From Kumtagia sp052180275 (GTDB lineage Bacteria > Pseudomonadota > Alphaproteobacteria > Rhizobiales > Rhizobiaceae), in contig NZ_CP197465.1 of the NCBI RefSeq assembly GCF_052180275.1, positions 4,960,001 to 5,024,000 of the forward strand: 64,000 nucleotides of DNA, written 5' to 3'. Numbering within the stretch: position 1 is the stretch's first letter; every line of letters begins with the position of its first letter. The notes under the pieces are model-generated. The model was not told the DNA's origin, made no database searches, and saw nothing but the letters and a program-made list of their open reading frames with translations. Of the stretch, positions 50,216 through 58,849 are shown piece after piece. The position numbers and the translations under genes were made by a program.

Positions 50216-50803
50216 TCAGAGCCAGTCCAGCCTGCCGTCTTCCAGGCGCAAGATACGATCCTGAAAAATTTCGAGTGTCGCGGCGCGCTTGGGCGCCGTG
50301 TCTTCCAGGATTCGAAATATCGTTCGCATGACGCCGCCATGCGTGACGCTGACGGTGGGCCGGTCTACGGCGTCGAGCCAGGGGCGGATGCGGTCGAGCA
50401 GCATCTGGTAGCTTTCAGCCCCCTCGCCCGGCGGGACGAAGTTCCACTTGTCCCGCTTGCGCGCCAAGGTGACGCCCGGCTCGGCCGCTTCGAGTTCGAG
50501 GAAGGTAAATCCCTGCCAGTCGCCGAAACTGACCTCGACCAGCCGCGGATCGGTACGGTAGCCGCCGGGCGCTAGGCCCATCGCGGTGCGCACCCGCTCC
50601 ATCGTCTCACGCGTGCGGCGCATTGGGCTGGCGACGAAATCAAATTCCGAAGGATCGGCGATCAGTTCGCGCAGCTTGGCGCCGTTGCGGTCGGCCTGCC
50701 GGCGCCCGGTCTCGGTGATGTCGTTCTCGGCCTGCCCTTGCAGCCGCCCTTCGGCGTTCCAGGAGGTCTGTCCGTGCCGGACGAAATAGATCAGCGGATG
50801 CAT
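50216..50803 (-). CDS. Histidine phosphatase family protein
   Basis: A 195-residue phosphoglycerate-mutase-like phosphatase. It has the RHG motif in IYFVRHGQTSWNAEGRLQGQ, the second Arg in SPMRRTRETMERVR, Glu in VEVSFGDWQGFTFLELEAAE, and the second His in TVSVTHGGVMRTIF. The substrate is not known. It lies 37 bp downstream of fabI on the same strand. Confidence 0.92.
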   Translation of the reverse strand: MHPLIYFVRHGQTSWNAEGRLQGQAENDITETGRRQADRNGAKLRELIADPSEFDFVASPMRRTRETMERVRTAMGLAPGGYRTDPRLVEVSFGDWQGFTFLELEAAEPGVTLARKRDKWNFVPPGEGAESYQMLLDRIRPWLDAVDRPTVSVTHGGVMRTIFRILEDTAPKRAATLEIFQDRILRLEDGRLDWL

Positions 50804-50840
50804 GCCGGAAGCCCCAAAGCCGGCGACCGACAGCCGCCGG

Positions 50841-51659
50841 TCACTCCTTCACGACGCTGATGTCGGGCGCGTCGACCGCCTTCATGCCGACGACGTGGTA
50901 ACCCGAATCGACGTGATGGACTTCGCCGGTCACGGCGCGCGACAGATCGGAGAGGAAGTACAGGCCGGCATCGCCGACTTCCTCCGGCGTCACCGTACGC
51001 TTCAGCGGCGCGTTGTATTCGTTCCATTTCAGGATGTAGCGGAAGTCGCCGATGCCTGAGGCGGCAAGCGTCTTGATCGGCCCGGCCGAGATCGCGTTCA
51101 CCCGGATGTTCTTGCCGCCGAGGTCGACGGCGAGATAACGCACGCTGGCCTCGAGGGCAGCCTTGGCGACGCCCATGACGTTGTAATGCGGCATGACTTT
51201 TTCGGCGCCGTAGTAAGTCAGCGTCAGCAGCGAGCCGCCGTCCGGCATCAGCGCCTCGGCCCGCCTGGCGACGTCTGTGAAGGAGAACACCGAAATATCC
51301 ATCGTCTTCTGGAAATTGGCGCGGGTCGTTTCGACATAGCGGCCGTCGAGTTCCTCCTTGTCGGAGAAGGCGATGGCGTGGACGACGAAGTCGATCTTGC
51401 CCCAGAGTTTCTGGACCTCGCCGAAGACCGCATCCAGGGTCGAAGCGTCCGTCACGTCGCAATGGCCGACGACATGCGCGCCAAGTTCGGCAGCCAGCGG
51501 CTCGACGCGCTTCTTGAAGGCGTCGCCCTGATAGGTCAGCGCCACTTCGGCGCCCTGGTCGGCGCAGGCCTTGGCAATGCCATAAGCAATCGACCGGTTG
51601 TTGGCGACGCCCATGATCAGGCCGCGCTTGCCGGCCATCAGGCCCTGTCCACCCGCCAT
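50841..51659 (-). CDS. fabI: Enoyl-[acyl-carrier-protein] reductase FabI
   Basis: Final reductive step of each fatty-acid elongation cycle, NADH-dependent. The 272-residue SDR-type enzyme has GKRGLIMGVANNRSIAYGIA (nucleotide binding), FVVHAIAFSDKEELDGRYVE, and the catalytic Tyr-x6-Lys in MPHYNVMGVAKAALEASVRY. I choose ATG 51659, with GGAGG 8 bases upstream; a GTG three codons earlier overlaps that ribosome site. Confidence 0.95.
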   Translation of the reverse strand: MAGGQGLMAGKRGLIMGVANNRSIAYGIAKACADQGAEVALTYQGDAFKKRVEPLAAELGAHVVGHCDVTDASTLDAVFGEVQKLWGKIDFVVHAIAFSDKEELDGRYVETTRANFQKTMDISVFSFTDVARRAEALMPDGGSLLTLTYYGAEKVMPHYNVMGVAKAALEASVRYLAVDLGGKNIRVNAISAGPIKTLAASGIGDFRYILKWNEYNAPLKRTVTPEEVGDAGLYFLSDLSRAVTGEVHHVDSGYHVVGMKAVDAPDISVVKE

Positions 51660-51783
51660 CGAAAACACCTCCGCAAGGTTGTGCCCGCCCTATCGCATAG
51701 GCGTTTCGTGCCTTCAAGCGCCGATGCTGCCCTTACCATGACAGCCGGCCGGGAATTTCAAACGATTTGAAGCGAGCCTGAAC

Positions 51784-52704
51784 TCAGCCGCGACGCTTGC
51801 GCGCCAAGGCTTCCAGATCAGGGTCGGGCGTTTCCGGCAGCATGACGCGCAGGTGCACATAGAGATCGGCATGGCCGCCGGTCTTGACCGGCAAGCCCCT
51901 GCCCTTCAGGCGCAGCACCTTGTCCGAACTGGACCATGGCGGCACGGTGACCGCAACCTTTCCGGTCGGCGTCTCGACGGCGACCTTCTCGCCGAGGATG
52001 GCGTCCTCGAGCGGTACGGGCTGGTCGACATGCAGGTCGCGGCCCTCGATGCGGTAGCGGGGATGCCTGCGGATATGGATCTTGACCAGCGCGTCACCCG
52101 CACCGCCCGGCCCCTGCTCGCCCTGGCCCTTGAGCCGGATCGTCTGGCCTTCCTCGACATAGGCCGGCAGCTTCACCGCCAGCTTGCGTCCGTCTGGGAA
52201 GATGGCGCTGACTTTCGAGGCCGCTGCGAGCTCCTCGATGGTGACGTCGAGCGTGGCGTTCAAATCTTCGCCAACGGGCGGCTGGCGCATGCCGCCGCGC
52301 CCACCTGGGAAACCCTGACCGCCGCCGGGAAAGCCACCCTGGCCGAAAATCTCGCTGAAAATGTCGCCGGCATCGCCGCCGCCACGGAATTCGAATCGCG
52401 TCGAGCCGGCGCCCTGCGGGCCGCGCCGGAACCCTGCAAACGGATCGCCACCGGCTTGCCCTTCAAAACCCTGGAACTTCGGCTTGCCCTCGGCATCGAT
52501 CTCGCCACGGTCAAAAGCCCCCCGGTTCTTGTCGTCGCCGACGATGTCGTAGGCCTGGGTCGCAGCGTTAAAGCGCTCCTTGGCCTTCGGATCGTCGGGA
52601 TTCTGATCCGGATGGTATTTCTTGGCCAGCTTTCGGTAGGCCGATTTGATGTCCTTGGCCGTCGCGGTCTTCGCAACGCCCAGCACCTCGTAGGGATCGC
52701 GCAT
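51784..52704 (-). CDS. DnaJ-family chaperone without zinc finger (CbpA-like)
   Basis: A 306-residue J-protein. The J domain (residues 1-70) has KLAKKYHPDQNPDDPKAKER with the HPD motif; a Gly/Phe-rich linker (GGFPGGGQGFPGGRGGMRQ) follows; two C-terminal substrate-binding domains (DLNATLDVTIEELAAASKV and VPLEDAILGEKVAVETPTG) complete it. The four CxxCxGxG repeats of DnaJ are absent, so it is CbpA-type, a DnaK co-chaperone. It is divergent from nothing nearby; fabI is downstream. Confidence 0.93.
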   Translation of the reverse strand: MRDPYEVLGVAKTATAKDIKSAYRKLAKKYHPDQNPDDPKAKERFNAATQAYDIVGDDKNRGAFDRGEIDAEGKPKFQGFEGQAGGDPFAGFRRGPQGAGSTRFEFRGGGDAGDIFSEIFGQGGFPGGGQGFPGGRGGMRQPPVGEDLNATLDVTIEELAAASKVSAIFPDGRKLAVKLPAYVEEGQTIRLKGQGEQGPGGAGDALVKIHIRRHPRYRIEGRDLHVDQPVPLEDAILGEKVAVETPTGKVAVTVPPWSSSDKVLRLKGRGLPVKTGGHADLYVHLRVMLPETPDPDLEALARKRRG

Positions 52705-52809
52705 TCATACTGCCTGCGGCATGGGGTTGATGTCGTCCCTTATATGCGACGAGCTAGGAACAAATTCCAGAGGCAGGAACGCAAAGAAGCGCTTCGGCAA
52801 CCTTCGCCG

Positions 52810-53271
52810 TCAAGACGCGCCGAACCGCTCCATGCGCCATGTGCCGGGCGCCACCATGCAGGCCTGCCCGTTGTACAGCGCCACGCCATCGAATCTTTCG
52901 CGCGAGGTTATGAAACGGCGGCAAAGCACGCCGGCGCTCTTGTCCTCGACGACGCTGCTGATCGCGCCGCGCGCACCCGTATCGGCATTGGCCCAGGGGA
53001 TCGGCGCGCCCTTCAGCGATTCGACATCGGCGGACGACACGGCGTCGCGGATGGTCGCCTCGTCGGACAGCTGTTCCGGGCTGGCCGCGACAGGAGCGGC
53101 TTCGCCCACGGCCCCGGTCAGGATCGTCGGGTCGACCTCGGCCTTGGAAAGATTGAAACCGCCGGCCGCGCAGCCGCCCAATGCGAGGGACGCCAGAACG
53201 GCTGCGAGGAGGCCGGCACGGCGCGCCGGACACGAATCAATATCCACAGAGGCTTGCGCGCCTCGCAACAA
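52810..53271 (-). CDS. RT0821/Lpp0805-like surface lipoprotein
   Basis: A 153-residue lipoprotein: hydrophobic segment AGLLAAVLASLALGGC with lipobox ALGGC, and a C-terminal part with PWANADTGARGAISSVVEDK, LCRRFITSRERFDG and NGQACMVAPGTWRMERF, the pattern of the RT0821/Lpp0805 surface-protein family. I favour TTG 53271, with GGGGAG 8 bases upstream; the frame is also open from a GTG at 53289. Divergent from pdxH, 42 bp between starts. Confidence 0.75.
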   Translation of the reverse strand: MLRGAQASVDIDSCPARRAGLLAAVLASLALGGCAAGGFNLSKAEVDPTILTGAVGEAAPVAASPEQLSDEATIRDAVSSADVESLKGAPIPWANADTGARGAISSVVEDKSAGVLCRRFITSRERFDGVALYNGQACMVAPGTWRMERFGAS

Positions 53272-53313
53272 TCGGCAATCTCCCCGCACTGCCGGAACGA
53301 ATGGAAGCGGAGA

Positions 53314-53928
53314 ATGAGCCAGAGCGGGTTAACAACAGGTGACTTCACCGAAAGCACCGAGCCGTTCCGGCTTTTCGCCGAATGGCTGGAGGACGCGACG
53401 AAGAGCGAGACGAACGATCCCAACGGCGTCGCGCTGGCCACCGTCGATGCCGACGGCCTGCCTGACGTGCGCATGGTGCTGCTGAAGGGTTTCGACGAGC
53501 GCGGCTTCGTCTTCTACACCAATTTCGAAAGCGCCAAGGGCCGCGAAATCCTGGGAAACATGAAGGCGGCAATGTGCTTCCACTGGAAGTCGCTGCGCCG
53601 GCAGGTGCGCATTCGCGGGCCGGTCGAGATCGTCAGCGATTCGGAAGCTGACGACTACTACGCCACCCGCCCGCGCGGCAGCCGCATCGGCGCCTGGGCG
53701 TCGAAACAGTCGCGGCCGCTGGAAAGCCGCTTCGCGCTGGAAAAGGCGGTCGCCGAATACACGGCGAAATATGCGATCGGGACTATTCCGCGGCCAAAAC
53801 ACTGGTCGGGCTTCCGCATCATGCCGTCATCGATAGAGTTCTGGCACGACCGGCCGTTCCGCCTGCATGACCGCGTGGTTTTTACGCTCGACGGAGACGG
53901 CTGGTCGAAGGCGCGGCTCTATCCGTAG
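53314..53928 (+). CDS. pdxH: Pyridoxamine 5'-phosphate oxidase
   Basis: Last step of pyridoxal phosphate synthesis, FMN-dependent. The 204-residue protein has ALATVDADGLPDVRMVLLKG, DERGFVFYTNFESAKGREIL (FMN phosphate site), HWKSLRRQVRIRGPVEIVSD, SRIGAWASKQSRPL and the C-terminal GFRIMPSSIEFWHDRPFRLH. ATG 53314 has GCGGAGA upstream. The same frame is open far upstream through the antisense of the DnaJ gene, which I regard as a high-GC artefact. Confidence 0.96.
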   Translation: MSQSGLTTGDFTESTEPFRLFAEWLEDATKSETNDPNGVALATVDADGLPDVRMVLLKGFDERGFVFYTNFESAKGREILGNMKAAMCFHWKSLRRQVRIRGPVEIVSDSEADDYYATRPRGSRIGAWASKQSRPLESRFALEKAVAEYTAKYAIGTIPRPKHWSGFRIMPSSIEFWHDRPFRLHDRVVFTLDGDGWSKARLYP

Positions 53929-53940
53929 GAACTGGTGGGG

Positions 53941-54414
53941 ATGGACGACCCGTTCCGTCACGCGACCCTTGGCTCGGGCATCTTCTACAAGGATCCGCGC
54001 GCCGCGCTGGACTGGCTGGAGGCTGCGTTCGGTTTCCGGCGCAGCATGGTGGTGAGCGACGCCGCCGGCAGGCTGGTGCATTCCGAGATGCGCTTCGGCG
54101 ACGCCTATATCATCGTCGATTCGGAATGGACGGAACGGGTCGCAAGCCCGGCCTCTGTCGGCGGCCGCAACACGCAGTCGGTGTATCTGCGGTTGTCGGA
54201 AGGCCTCGACGCGCATTGCGAGCGGGCGCGGGCAGCCGGCGCGGTGATCGTGAAGGAACCGGAGGACCAGTTCTACGGGGAGCGGACCTATCGCGCCGTC
54301 GACCCGGAAGGACATCTTTGGACCTTCGCGCAGACGGTCCGGCATGTGCCGAAAGAAGAAGCCGAGGCGCTCAGCGGCATGACCATCGACGGCTGGCATT
54401 TTCCTGAAAAATAG
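53941..54414 (+). CDS. Glyoxalase/VOC superfamily protein
   Basis: A 157-residue VOC-fold protein with FRHATLGSGIFYKDPRAALD, WLEAAFGFRRSMVVSDAAGR, a central HSEMRFGDAYIIVDSEW strand and the closing EPEDQFYGERTYRAVDPEGH, whose Glu/His pattern is usual for metal-binding VOC proteins. Enzyme or resistance function cannot be assigned. ATG 53941 or GTG 53935 could be the start. Right behind pdxH (12 bp), probably cotranscribed. Confidence 0.8.
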   Translation: MDDPFRHATLGSGIFYKDPRAALDWLEAAFGFRRSMVVSDAAGRLVHSEMRFGDAYIIVDSEWTERVASPASVGGRNTQSVYLRLSEGLDAHCERARAAGAVIVKEPEDQFYGERTYRAVDPEGHLWTFAQTVRHVPKEEAEALSGMTIDGWHFPEK

Positions 54415-54467
54415 GGCCGTCGCCCGCGGGCGATTGAAATTGCGCCGCAATCCGCGACGTGGAGATG

Positions 54468-55406
54468 TCAGGCGCTTCTGCGCATCGCCCAGCGCAGGCC
54501 GGCGACAAACGCCAGCACAAGCAGCGGCCAGACCGCCCAGAACTGCCCCTGCCAGGTGAACATGTTGATCGCCACCAGCGCCACGGCGATCACGCCGGTC
54601 GTCGCCTGCGCCCTGTCGACCTGGCTGGTCCGCCGCGCCCAGGACAGGCCGGCCACGACGGCGATGACCAGCAGTGGCCAACGCGCCCAGAACACTTGGG
54701 AAGACGAAGCGAGGTTTATGCCCACCAGCCCGGCGCTGATCACCAGCAAGGTGGCGAACTTCCTGTCGATACGGATTCCCGCGACGCTGAACCAGGGCCG
54801 CGCGGCGGACTGCGCGCCCGGCCTTGGCAACCCTGGCGCCGCCCCGGCCGGCTGGCTGCCGAACTGCACCGGTGCCGCTACCGGCGCGCCGATGCGTACC
54901 GCATAGCTCGGGATCGCCTCGTCGATGTTCTTAACCGCGAGATTGCCGAGGAATTCGAAGCCGACCGACATCTTGTTGCGCACCTGATCGTAGACGGTGT
55001 TGGAAATCAGGATGCCGCCCGGTTGCGCCTCGCTCTGCAGGCGAGCGGCGATGTTGACGCCGTCTCCGTAGATATCGGTGCCGTCGACGATGACGTCGCC
55101 GAGGTTGATGCCGATGCGGAAGAACATGCGCGTGCCGTCCGGGCGCCCGGCATTGTGGGTGGCAAGCTCGTTCTGGACATCGACCGCCGCGCGCACGGCG
55201 GCCACGACGCTCGGGAACTCGGCGATGACGCCGTCGCCCCAGGTGTTGACCACGCGGCCATTATGCGAAGCGATCAGCCGCGACATCGCGTCGCGATATG
55301 TCTTCAGCGTGGCGAAGGTGCCTTCCTCGTCGACCTCCATCAGCCGCGAGAAGCCCTGAACGTCGGCGGAAAAAACGGTGGTCAGCTTGCGGTTGGCAGT
55401 GTCCAT
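54468..55406 (-). CDS. Class III adenylyl/guanylyl cyclase with C-terminal membrane domain
   Basis: A 312-residue cyclase. Residues 1-170 are the catalytic domain: TTVFSADVQGFSRLMEVDEE (metal Asp), RVVNTWGDGVIAEFPSV (second metal Asp), GINLGDVIVDGTDIYGDGVN and IAARLQSEAQPGGILISNTV. A Pro/Ala linker leads to four predicted membrane helices (FATLLVISAGLVGINLASS, WPLLVIAVVAGLSWA, TTGVIAVALVAINMFTW, AVWPLLVLAFVAGLRWA). The catalytic domain is therefore N-terminal and cytoplasmic, with the membrane part after it. Product cAMP is likely. Confidence 0.9.
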   Translation of the reverse strand: MDTANRKLTTVFSADVQGFSRLMEVDEEGTFATLKTYRDAMSRLIASHNGRVVNTWGDGVIAEFPSVVAAVRAAVDVQNELATHNAGRPDGTRMFFRIGINLGDVIVDGTDIYGDGVNIAARLQSEAQPGGILISNTVYDQVRNKMSVGFEFLGNLAVKNIDEAIPSYAVRIGAPVAAPVQFGSQPAGAAPGLPRPGAQSAARPWFSVAGIRIDRKFATLLVISAGLVGINLASSSQVFWARWPLLVIAVVAGLSWARRTSQVDRAQATTGVIAVALVAINMFTWQGQFWAVWPLLVLAFVAGLRWAMRRSA

Positions 55407-55576
55407 CGTCCTGCTTTTCCTCTCCAGCCATCCCGCCGCAGCCCCTGGAAAATAGGCGCTGCGGCGGTTGCGTTCAACACTTGTCGTGTCCGCCAGCCAC
55501 GCATCCCGCTGTTTCGGTTCGTGCGCCCGGATTACAAAGATTTAATGGCAACCCGCGGGTTTCGGCGCCGTTGATT

Positions 55577-55600
55577 CAGGCGCCCCGCAGCGGGCGCCTG
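55577..55600. other. Hairpin in the 5' region of the BA14K gene
   Basis: Perfect 9-bp stem CAGGCGCCC/GGGCGCCTG with loop CGCAGC, ending 16 bp before the BA14K start codon and just upstream of its ribosome site. It could influence translation or mRNA stability; no riboswitch class is recognised. Confidence 0.5.
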
Positions 55601-55616
55601 TCCTATGAGGTTCGAA

Positions 55617-56057
55617 ATGAACAAGCTCCTGTGCACTGCCTGCGCGGCGGCGATGTCGCTCGCCGCAATGGCTTTCACCGCTCCGGCCCACGCGATGGGC
55701 GGACCTTCCCTCAATTCCGACCAAGCCTACGTCACCGATGTGCGCTTCGACCATGGCTGGCATGGCGGCGGCGGCTGGCACGGCGGCGGGTGGCATGGCG
55801 GCGGCTGGCGTCATCCCTATTATCGCCACGGCTGGGGCGGCGGTTATGGCGGCTGGTGGGTCCCGCCGGCAGCCGGTTTCGTCACCGGCGCGATCATCGG
55901 CAACGCGCTTGCCGCGCCGCCTGTGTATGAAAGGGTCGTGCCGGCCGGCAATGAGCATGTCCGCTGGTGCTACGAGCACCATGCCGGCTACAACCCCTAC
56001 AACAACACGTTCCGGGACGGTTACGGCTACCGGCATGTGTGCTACGCGCCGGTGTGA
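55617..56057 (+). CDS. BA14K-family exported protein with Gly/His-rich repeats
   Basis: A 146-residue secreted protein. It has a signal peptide (to APAHA) and a tandem of GWHGGG-type repeats (residues about 45-70, His/Gly/Trp-rich), then a hydrophobic GFVTGAIIGNALAAP. The BA14K end is WCYEHHAGYNPYNNTF and YRHVCYAPV with two conserved Cys. Brucella BA14K is an immunoreactive surface protein; the role in free-living relatives is unknown. The His-rich repeats could bind metal. ATG 55617 follows ATGAGG. Confidence 0.85.
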   Translation: MNKLLCTACAAAMSLAAMAFTAPAHAMGGPSLNSDQAYVTDVRFDHGWHGGGGWHGGGWHGGGWRHPYYRHGWGGGYGGWWVPPAAGFVTGAIIGNALAAPPVYERVVPAGNEHVRWCYEHHAGYNPYNNTFRDGYGYRHVCYAPV

Positions 56058-56121
56058 TCGCCTGAGCGTGACCGGACGCCGAGCGCTGCTACCCAGCGGC
56101 TTGAGGATCGGCTTACATCGT

Positions 56122-56155
56122 TACCCGGCGAACCGCGCCATAGCGGGGCCGGGTA
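56122..56155. terminator. Bidirectional terminator-like hairpin
   Basis: Stem TACCCGGC/GCCGGGTA (56122-56129 with 56148-56155) with an inner CGC/GCG pairing, followed by TTTCC on the plus strand, between the convergent BA14K and enoyl-CoA hydratase genes. Confidence 0.65.
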
Positions 56156-56160
56156 TTTCC

Positions 56161-56916
56161 TCAGGCGCTCTTTTTGCGCGCCAGGAACGCGGCAAAGGCG
56201 CTGCGCGCCTCGTCGGACTTCAGCCGGGCGCGAAAATGCTCGCCCTCCTCCTGGATGCGCGCGACGACCGCGTCGCGCGGACCGCGCATCAGGTCGCGCG
56301 CGATCCTCAGCGCCTGCGGCGGTTTCGCCGCGATTTTTTCAGCCATGGCGAGCGCCTCGGCCTCCAGCCGGTCCTCGGCAACGACGGCATGGATGAGACC
56401 GGCGGCCAGCGCGCTTTCGGCGGGCAGCGGCTCGCCGAGGCACAGCAGCGCGAAGGCCCGCTGATGGCCGAGCAGTTTTGGCGCAAGCAGGCTCGAGGCA
56501 GCTTCCGGCACCAGGCCAAGATCGACGAAGGGCGTGTGGAAGGCGGTTCGCGGCGTGGCGATCGTGACGTCGCAGTGCAGGTTGAGCGTCGCGCCGATGC
56601 CGACCGCTATGCCGTCGACGCCGGACACCAGCGGCTTTTGCGCCTGCGCCAAGGCCAGGAGGAAATCCCAGACCTCGTTGCCGCCCTCGCCGCCCATGGC
56701 AACCGCCATGAAATCGGCGAGGTCGTTGCCGGCGGAGAACGCGCCGGGCACACCGAGGAAGACATGGACGCGCACCGGCGGGTCGGCTTCGCCGGCGGCC
56801 AACGCGGCAGCCATGGCGGCATACATGGCGCGGGTGATGGCATTCTTCTTGTCAGGCCGGTTCAGGCGGATGATCTGAACCGCGCCGCGCCGTTCGATCA
56901 GGATGTGGTCGGTCAT
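56161..56916 (-). CDS. Enoyl-CoA hydratase/isomerase family protein
   Basis: A 251-residue crotonase. Oxyanion-hole segments are GVPGAFSAGNDLADFMAVAM and VDGIAVGIGATLNLHCDVTI; RFS-like FVDLGLVPEAASSLLAPKLL supplies the usual Glu position. Start ATG 56916 gives MTDHILIERRGAVQIIRLNR. It is 15 bp downstream of the acyl-CoA dehydrogenase gene, one operon, so it most likely hydrates the enoyl-CoA that the dehydrogenase makes. Confidence 0.92.
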   Translation of the reverse strand: MTDHILIERRGAVQIIRLNRPDKKNAITRAMYAAMAAALAAGEADPPVRVHVFLGVPGAFSAGNDLADFMAVAMGGEGGNEVWDFLLALAQAQKPLVSGVDGIAVGIGATLNLHCDVTIATPRTAFHTPFVDLGLVPEAASSLLAPKLLGHQRAFALLCLGEPLPAESALAAGLIHAVVAEDRLEAEALAMAEKIAAKPPQALRIARDLMRGPRDAVVARIQEEGEHFRARLKSDEARSAFAAFLARKKSA

Positions 56917-56931
56917 CGTATCTCCCCAGGC

Positions 56932-58704
56932 TCAGGCGAAAAGGGCCTTCGCGGCGGCTTCCAGGCTCGCGCCGCCGTCGACAGCGCGCTCGCGCAGCGC
57001 GGCGCTCTCACCGACAAGATTTTCGGCAAAGAACCGGCAAAGCGCGATGCGCTCGGGCGCGGCGGACGCAACCGCCGCCCGTGCCAGAAAAGCGCCGCCC
57101 GACGCCAAGGCAAACAGCCTGAGGTAAGGCGTGGCGCCGGCCAGCGCCGACTGCCCGCGCCCATCCGCCTGCATCGCGAGCAGATCGTCCGTCGCGGCGG
57201 CCAGATCGTCGATCGCTGCTTCGAGCTTTTCGGCACTGCGACCCAGCCCGGCGAAGTTGGACCCGCGCAGCGCATCGACGTCCCGCCGCAATTCCGCAAG
57301 ATAGCCGCGCATATGGTCGCCACCCGACTGCGGCAGTTTTCGCGTCACCAGGTCGATCGCCTGGATGCCGTTGGTGCCCTCATAGATCGGCGCGATGCGG
57401 GCATCGCGCAGCAGGGCGGCCGCGCCCGTCTCCTCGATGAAACCCATGCCGCCATGCACCTGTACGCCGATGGACGCGACATCGACGCCAACATCGGTGG
57501 AAAACGCCTTGGCCACCGGCGTCAGAAGATTGGCGCGCTCCTGCCAGAAGGCCGCCCTGTCCCCGCCGGCCCGCGCCATGTCGATGGCATGGGCGCAGGA
57601 ATAGCTGATGGCCCGCGCCACGCGCGTCAGCGCCTGCATGGTCAACAGGTTGCGCTGCACGTCCGGATGATGGACGATCGGCGCCATGCCGTCGCCGTGA
57701 TAGGATGGCGCCTTGCCTTGCCGGCGCTCATTGGCATAGGCGAGCGCCTTCTGGAACGCGGCCTCGGCAACGGCCACGCCCTGCATGCCGACCGCCAGCC
57801 TGGCGTTGTTCATCATGGTGAACATGCAGGCGAGGCCCTTGTTCTCCTCGCCGACCAGCCAGCCGACCGCACCCGCGGGCCGATCCTTTGCGAAACCGTC
57901 GCCATAGATCATCGTGCAGGTGGGCGAGGCGTGGATGCCGAGTTTGTGCTCCAGCGACGAGCAGAACACGTCGTTGCGCGCGCCGGGCGATCCGTCCCCG
58001 TCGACCAGGAATTTCGGCACGAGGAACAGCGATAAGCCGCGCGTTCCGGCCGGCGCGTCTGGCAGGCGCGCCAGGACGAGATGCACGATGTTGTCGGTAA
58101 AATCGTGCTCGCCATAGGTGATGAAGATTTTTTGGCCGAAGATGCGGTAGGTGCCGTCGCCGGCGCGCTCGGCCCGGGCACGGAGCGCGGCGAGGTCGGA
58201 GCCGGCCTGCGGCTCGGTGAGGTTCATCGTCCCCATCCACTCGCCGGACACCAGTTTTGCCAGATAGGTCGCCTGGAGTTCGGGCGAGGCATGCTTGTGC
58301 AGCGCTTCGACAGCGCCCATGGTCAGGGTCGGGCCGATGCCGAAGGCCATGGAGCCGGAGTTCCACATCTCGATCGCCGCGACGGCAAGCATGGTGGGCA
58401 GGCCCTGCCCGCCGAACTCGCCGGGACCGGACAGCGCGTTCCAGCCGCCCTCGATCCAGCGGCGGTAAAGCGCCTTCCAGCCGTCGGGCATGCGTACCGT
58501 GCCGTCTTCGAGCACCGCACCCTGCCGGTCGCCAGCGGCGGACAGCGGGGCGATTTCCTCGGTGGCGAAACGGCCTGCCTCGGCCAGTACGGCGTCGACA
58601 ACATCCTCGCTGAGGTCTCCTGGCAGGCCCGCATCCAGCGCAGCCTTCAGCCCGGCGACATGCTTCAGCGTGAACGCGATTTCCTCGACCGGCGCGCGAT
58701 ACAT
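56932..58704 (-). CDS. Acyl-CoA dehydrogenase, long (DmdC-like) type
   Basis: A 590-residue FAD enzyme of the long subfamily that includes 3-methylmercaptopropionyl-CoA dehydrogenases. Visible parts: MGTMNLTEPQAGSDLAALRA (FAD/substrate), FITYGEHDFTDNIVHLVLAR, NNARLAVGMQGVAVAEAAFQ, GGMGFIEETGAAALLRDARI and the catalytic Glu in IAPIYEGTNGIQAIDLVTRK. A C-terminal helical domain follows. ATG 58704 has GGAGGGAC upstream. A 16-bp palindrome lies 56 bp upstream of the start, a candidate operator. Confidence 0.93.
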   Translation of the reverse strand: MYRAPVEEIAFTLKHVAGLKAALDAGLPGDLSEDVVDAVLAEAGRFATEEIAPLSAAGDRQGAVLEDGTVRMPDGWKALYRRWIEGGWNALSGPGEFGGQGLPTMLAVAAIEMWNSGSMAFGIGPTLTMGAVEALHKHASPELQATYLAKLVSGEWMGTMNLTEPQAGSDLAALRARAERAGDGTYRIFGQKIFITYGEHDFTDNIVHLVLARLPDAPAGTRGLSLFLVPKFLVDGDGSPGARNDVFCSSLEHKLGIHASPTCTMIYGDGFAKDRPAGAVGWLVGEENKGLACMFTMMNNARLAVGMQGVAVAEAAFQKALAYANERRQGKAPSYHGDGMAPIVHHPDVQRNLLTMQALTRVARAISYSCAHAIDMARAGGDRAAFWQERANLLTPVAKAFSTDVGVDVASIGVQVHGGMGFIEETGAAALLRDARIAPIYEGTNGIQAIDLVTRKLPQSGGDHMRGYLAELRRDVDALRGSNFAGLGRSAEKLEAAIDDLAAATDDLLAMQADGRGQSALAGATPYLRLFALASGGAFLARAAVASAAPERIALCRFFAENLVGESAALRERAVDGGASLEAAAKALFA

Positions 58705-58759
58705 CGGTAGTCCCTCCTCGCGGGACACGACTGCCCCAATGCCTTTCCGATAGGTATTT

Positions 58760-58775
58760 TTGACGTATACGTCAA
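58760..58775. promoter_or_regulatory. Perfect 16-bp palindrome TTGACGTATACGTCAA
   Basis: A perfect palindrome upstream of the acyl-CoA dehydrogenase/enoyl-CoA hydratase operon. It resembles in form the short ACGT-type operators of fatty-acid or branched-chain catabolism regulators (for example MerR- or TetR-type), but I cannot name the regulator; none is encoded next to it. Confidence 0.75.
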
Positions 58776-58849
58776 TTGAAGAGGCTCGGCACCGGCGGGA
58801 TTCTGCGCTAAGGGAGACGCTGTTTCGTCCGATCGACAGAGGCCGCAAA

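Noticed and set aside
51853..53313. Long upstream extension of the pdxH frame (691 residues in total)
   Set aside because: Antisense to the DnaJ-like gene and the lipoprotein gene; pdxH has its own start and ribosome site at 53314.
55738..58035. 765-residue plus-strand frame through the BA14K gene and opposite the hydratase and dehydrogenase genes
   Set aside because: Antisense to a well-supported operon; no domain.
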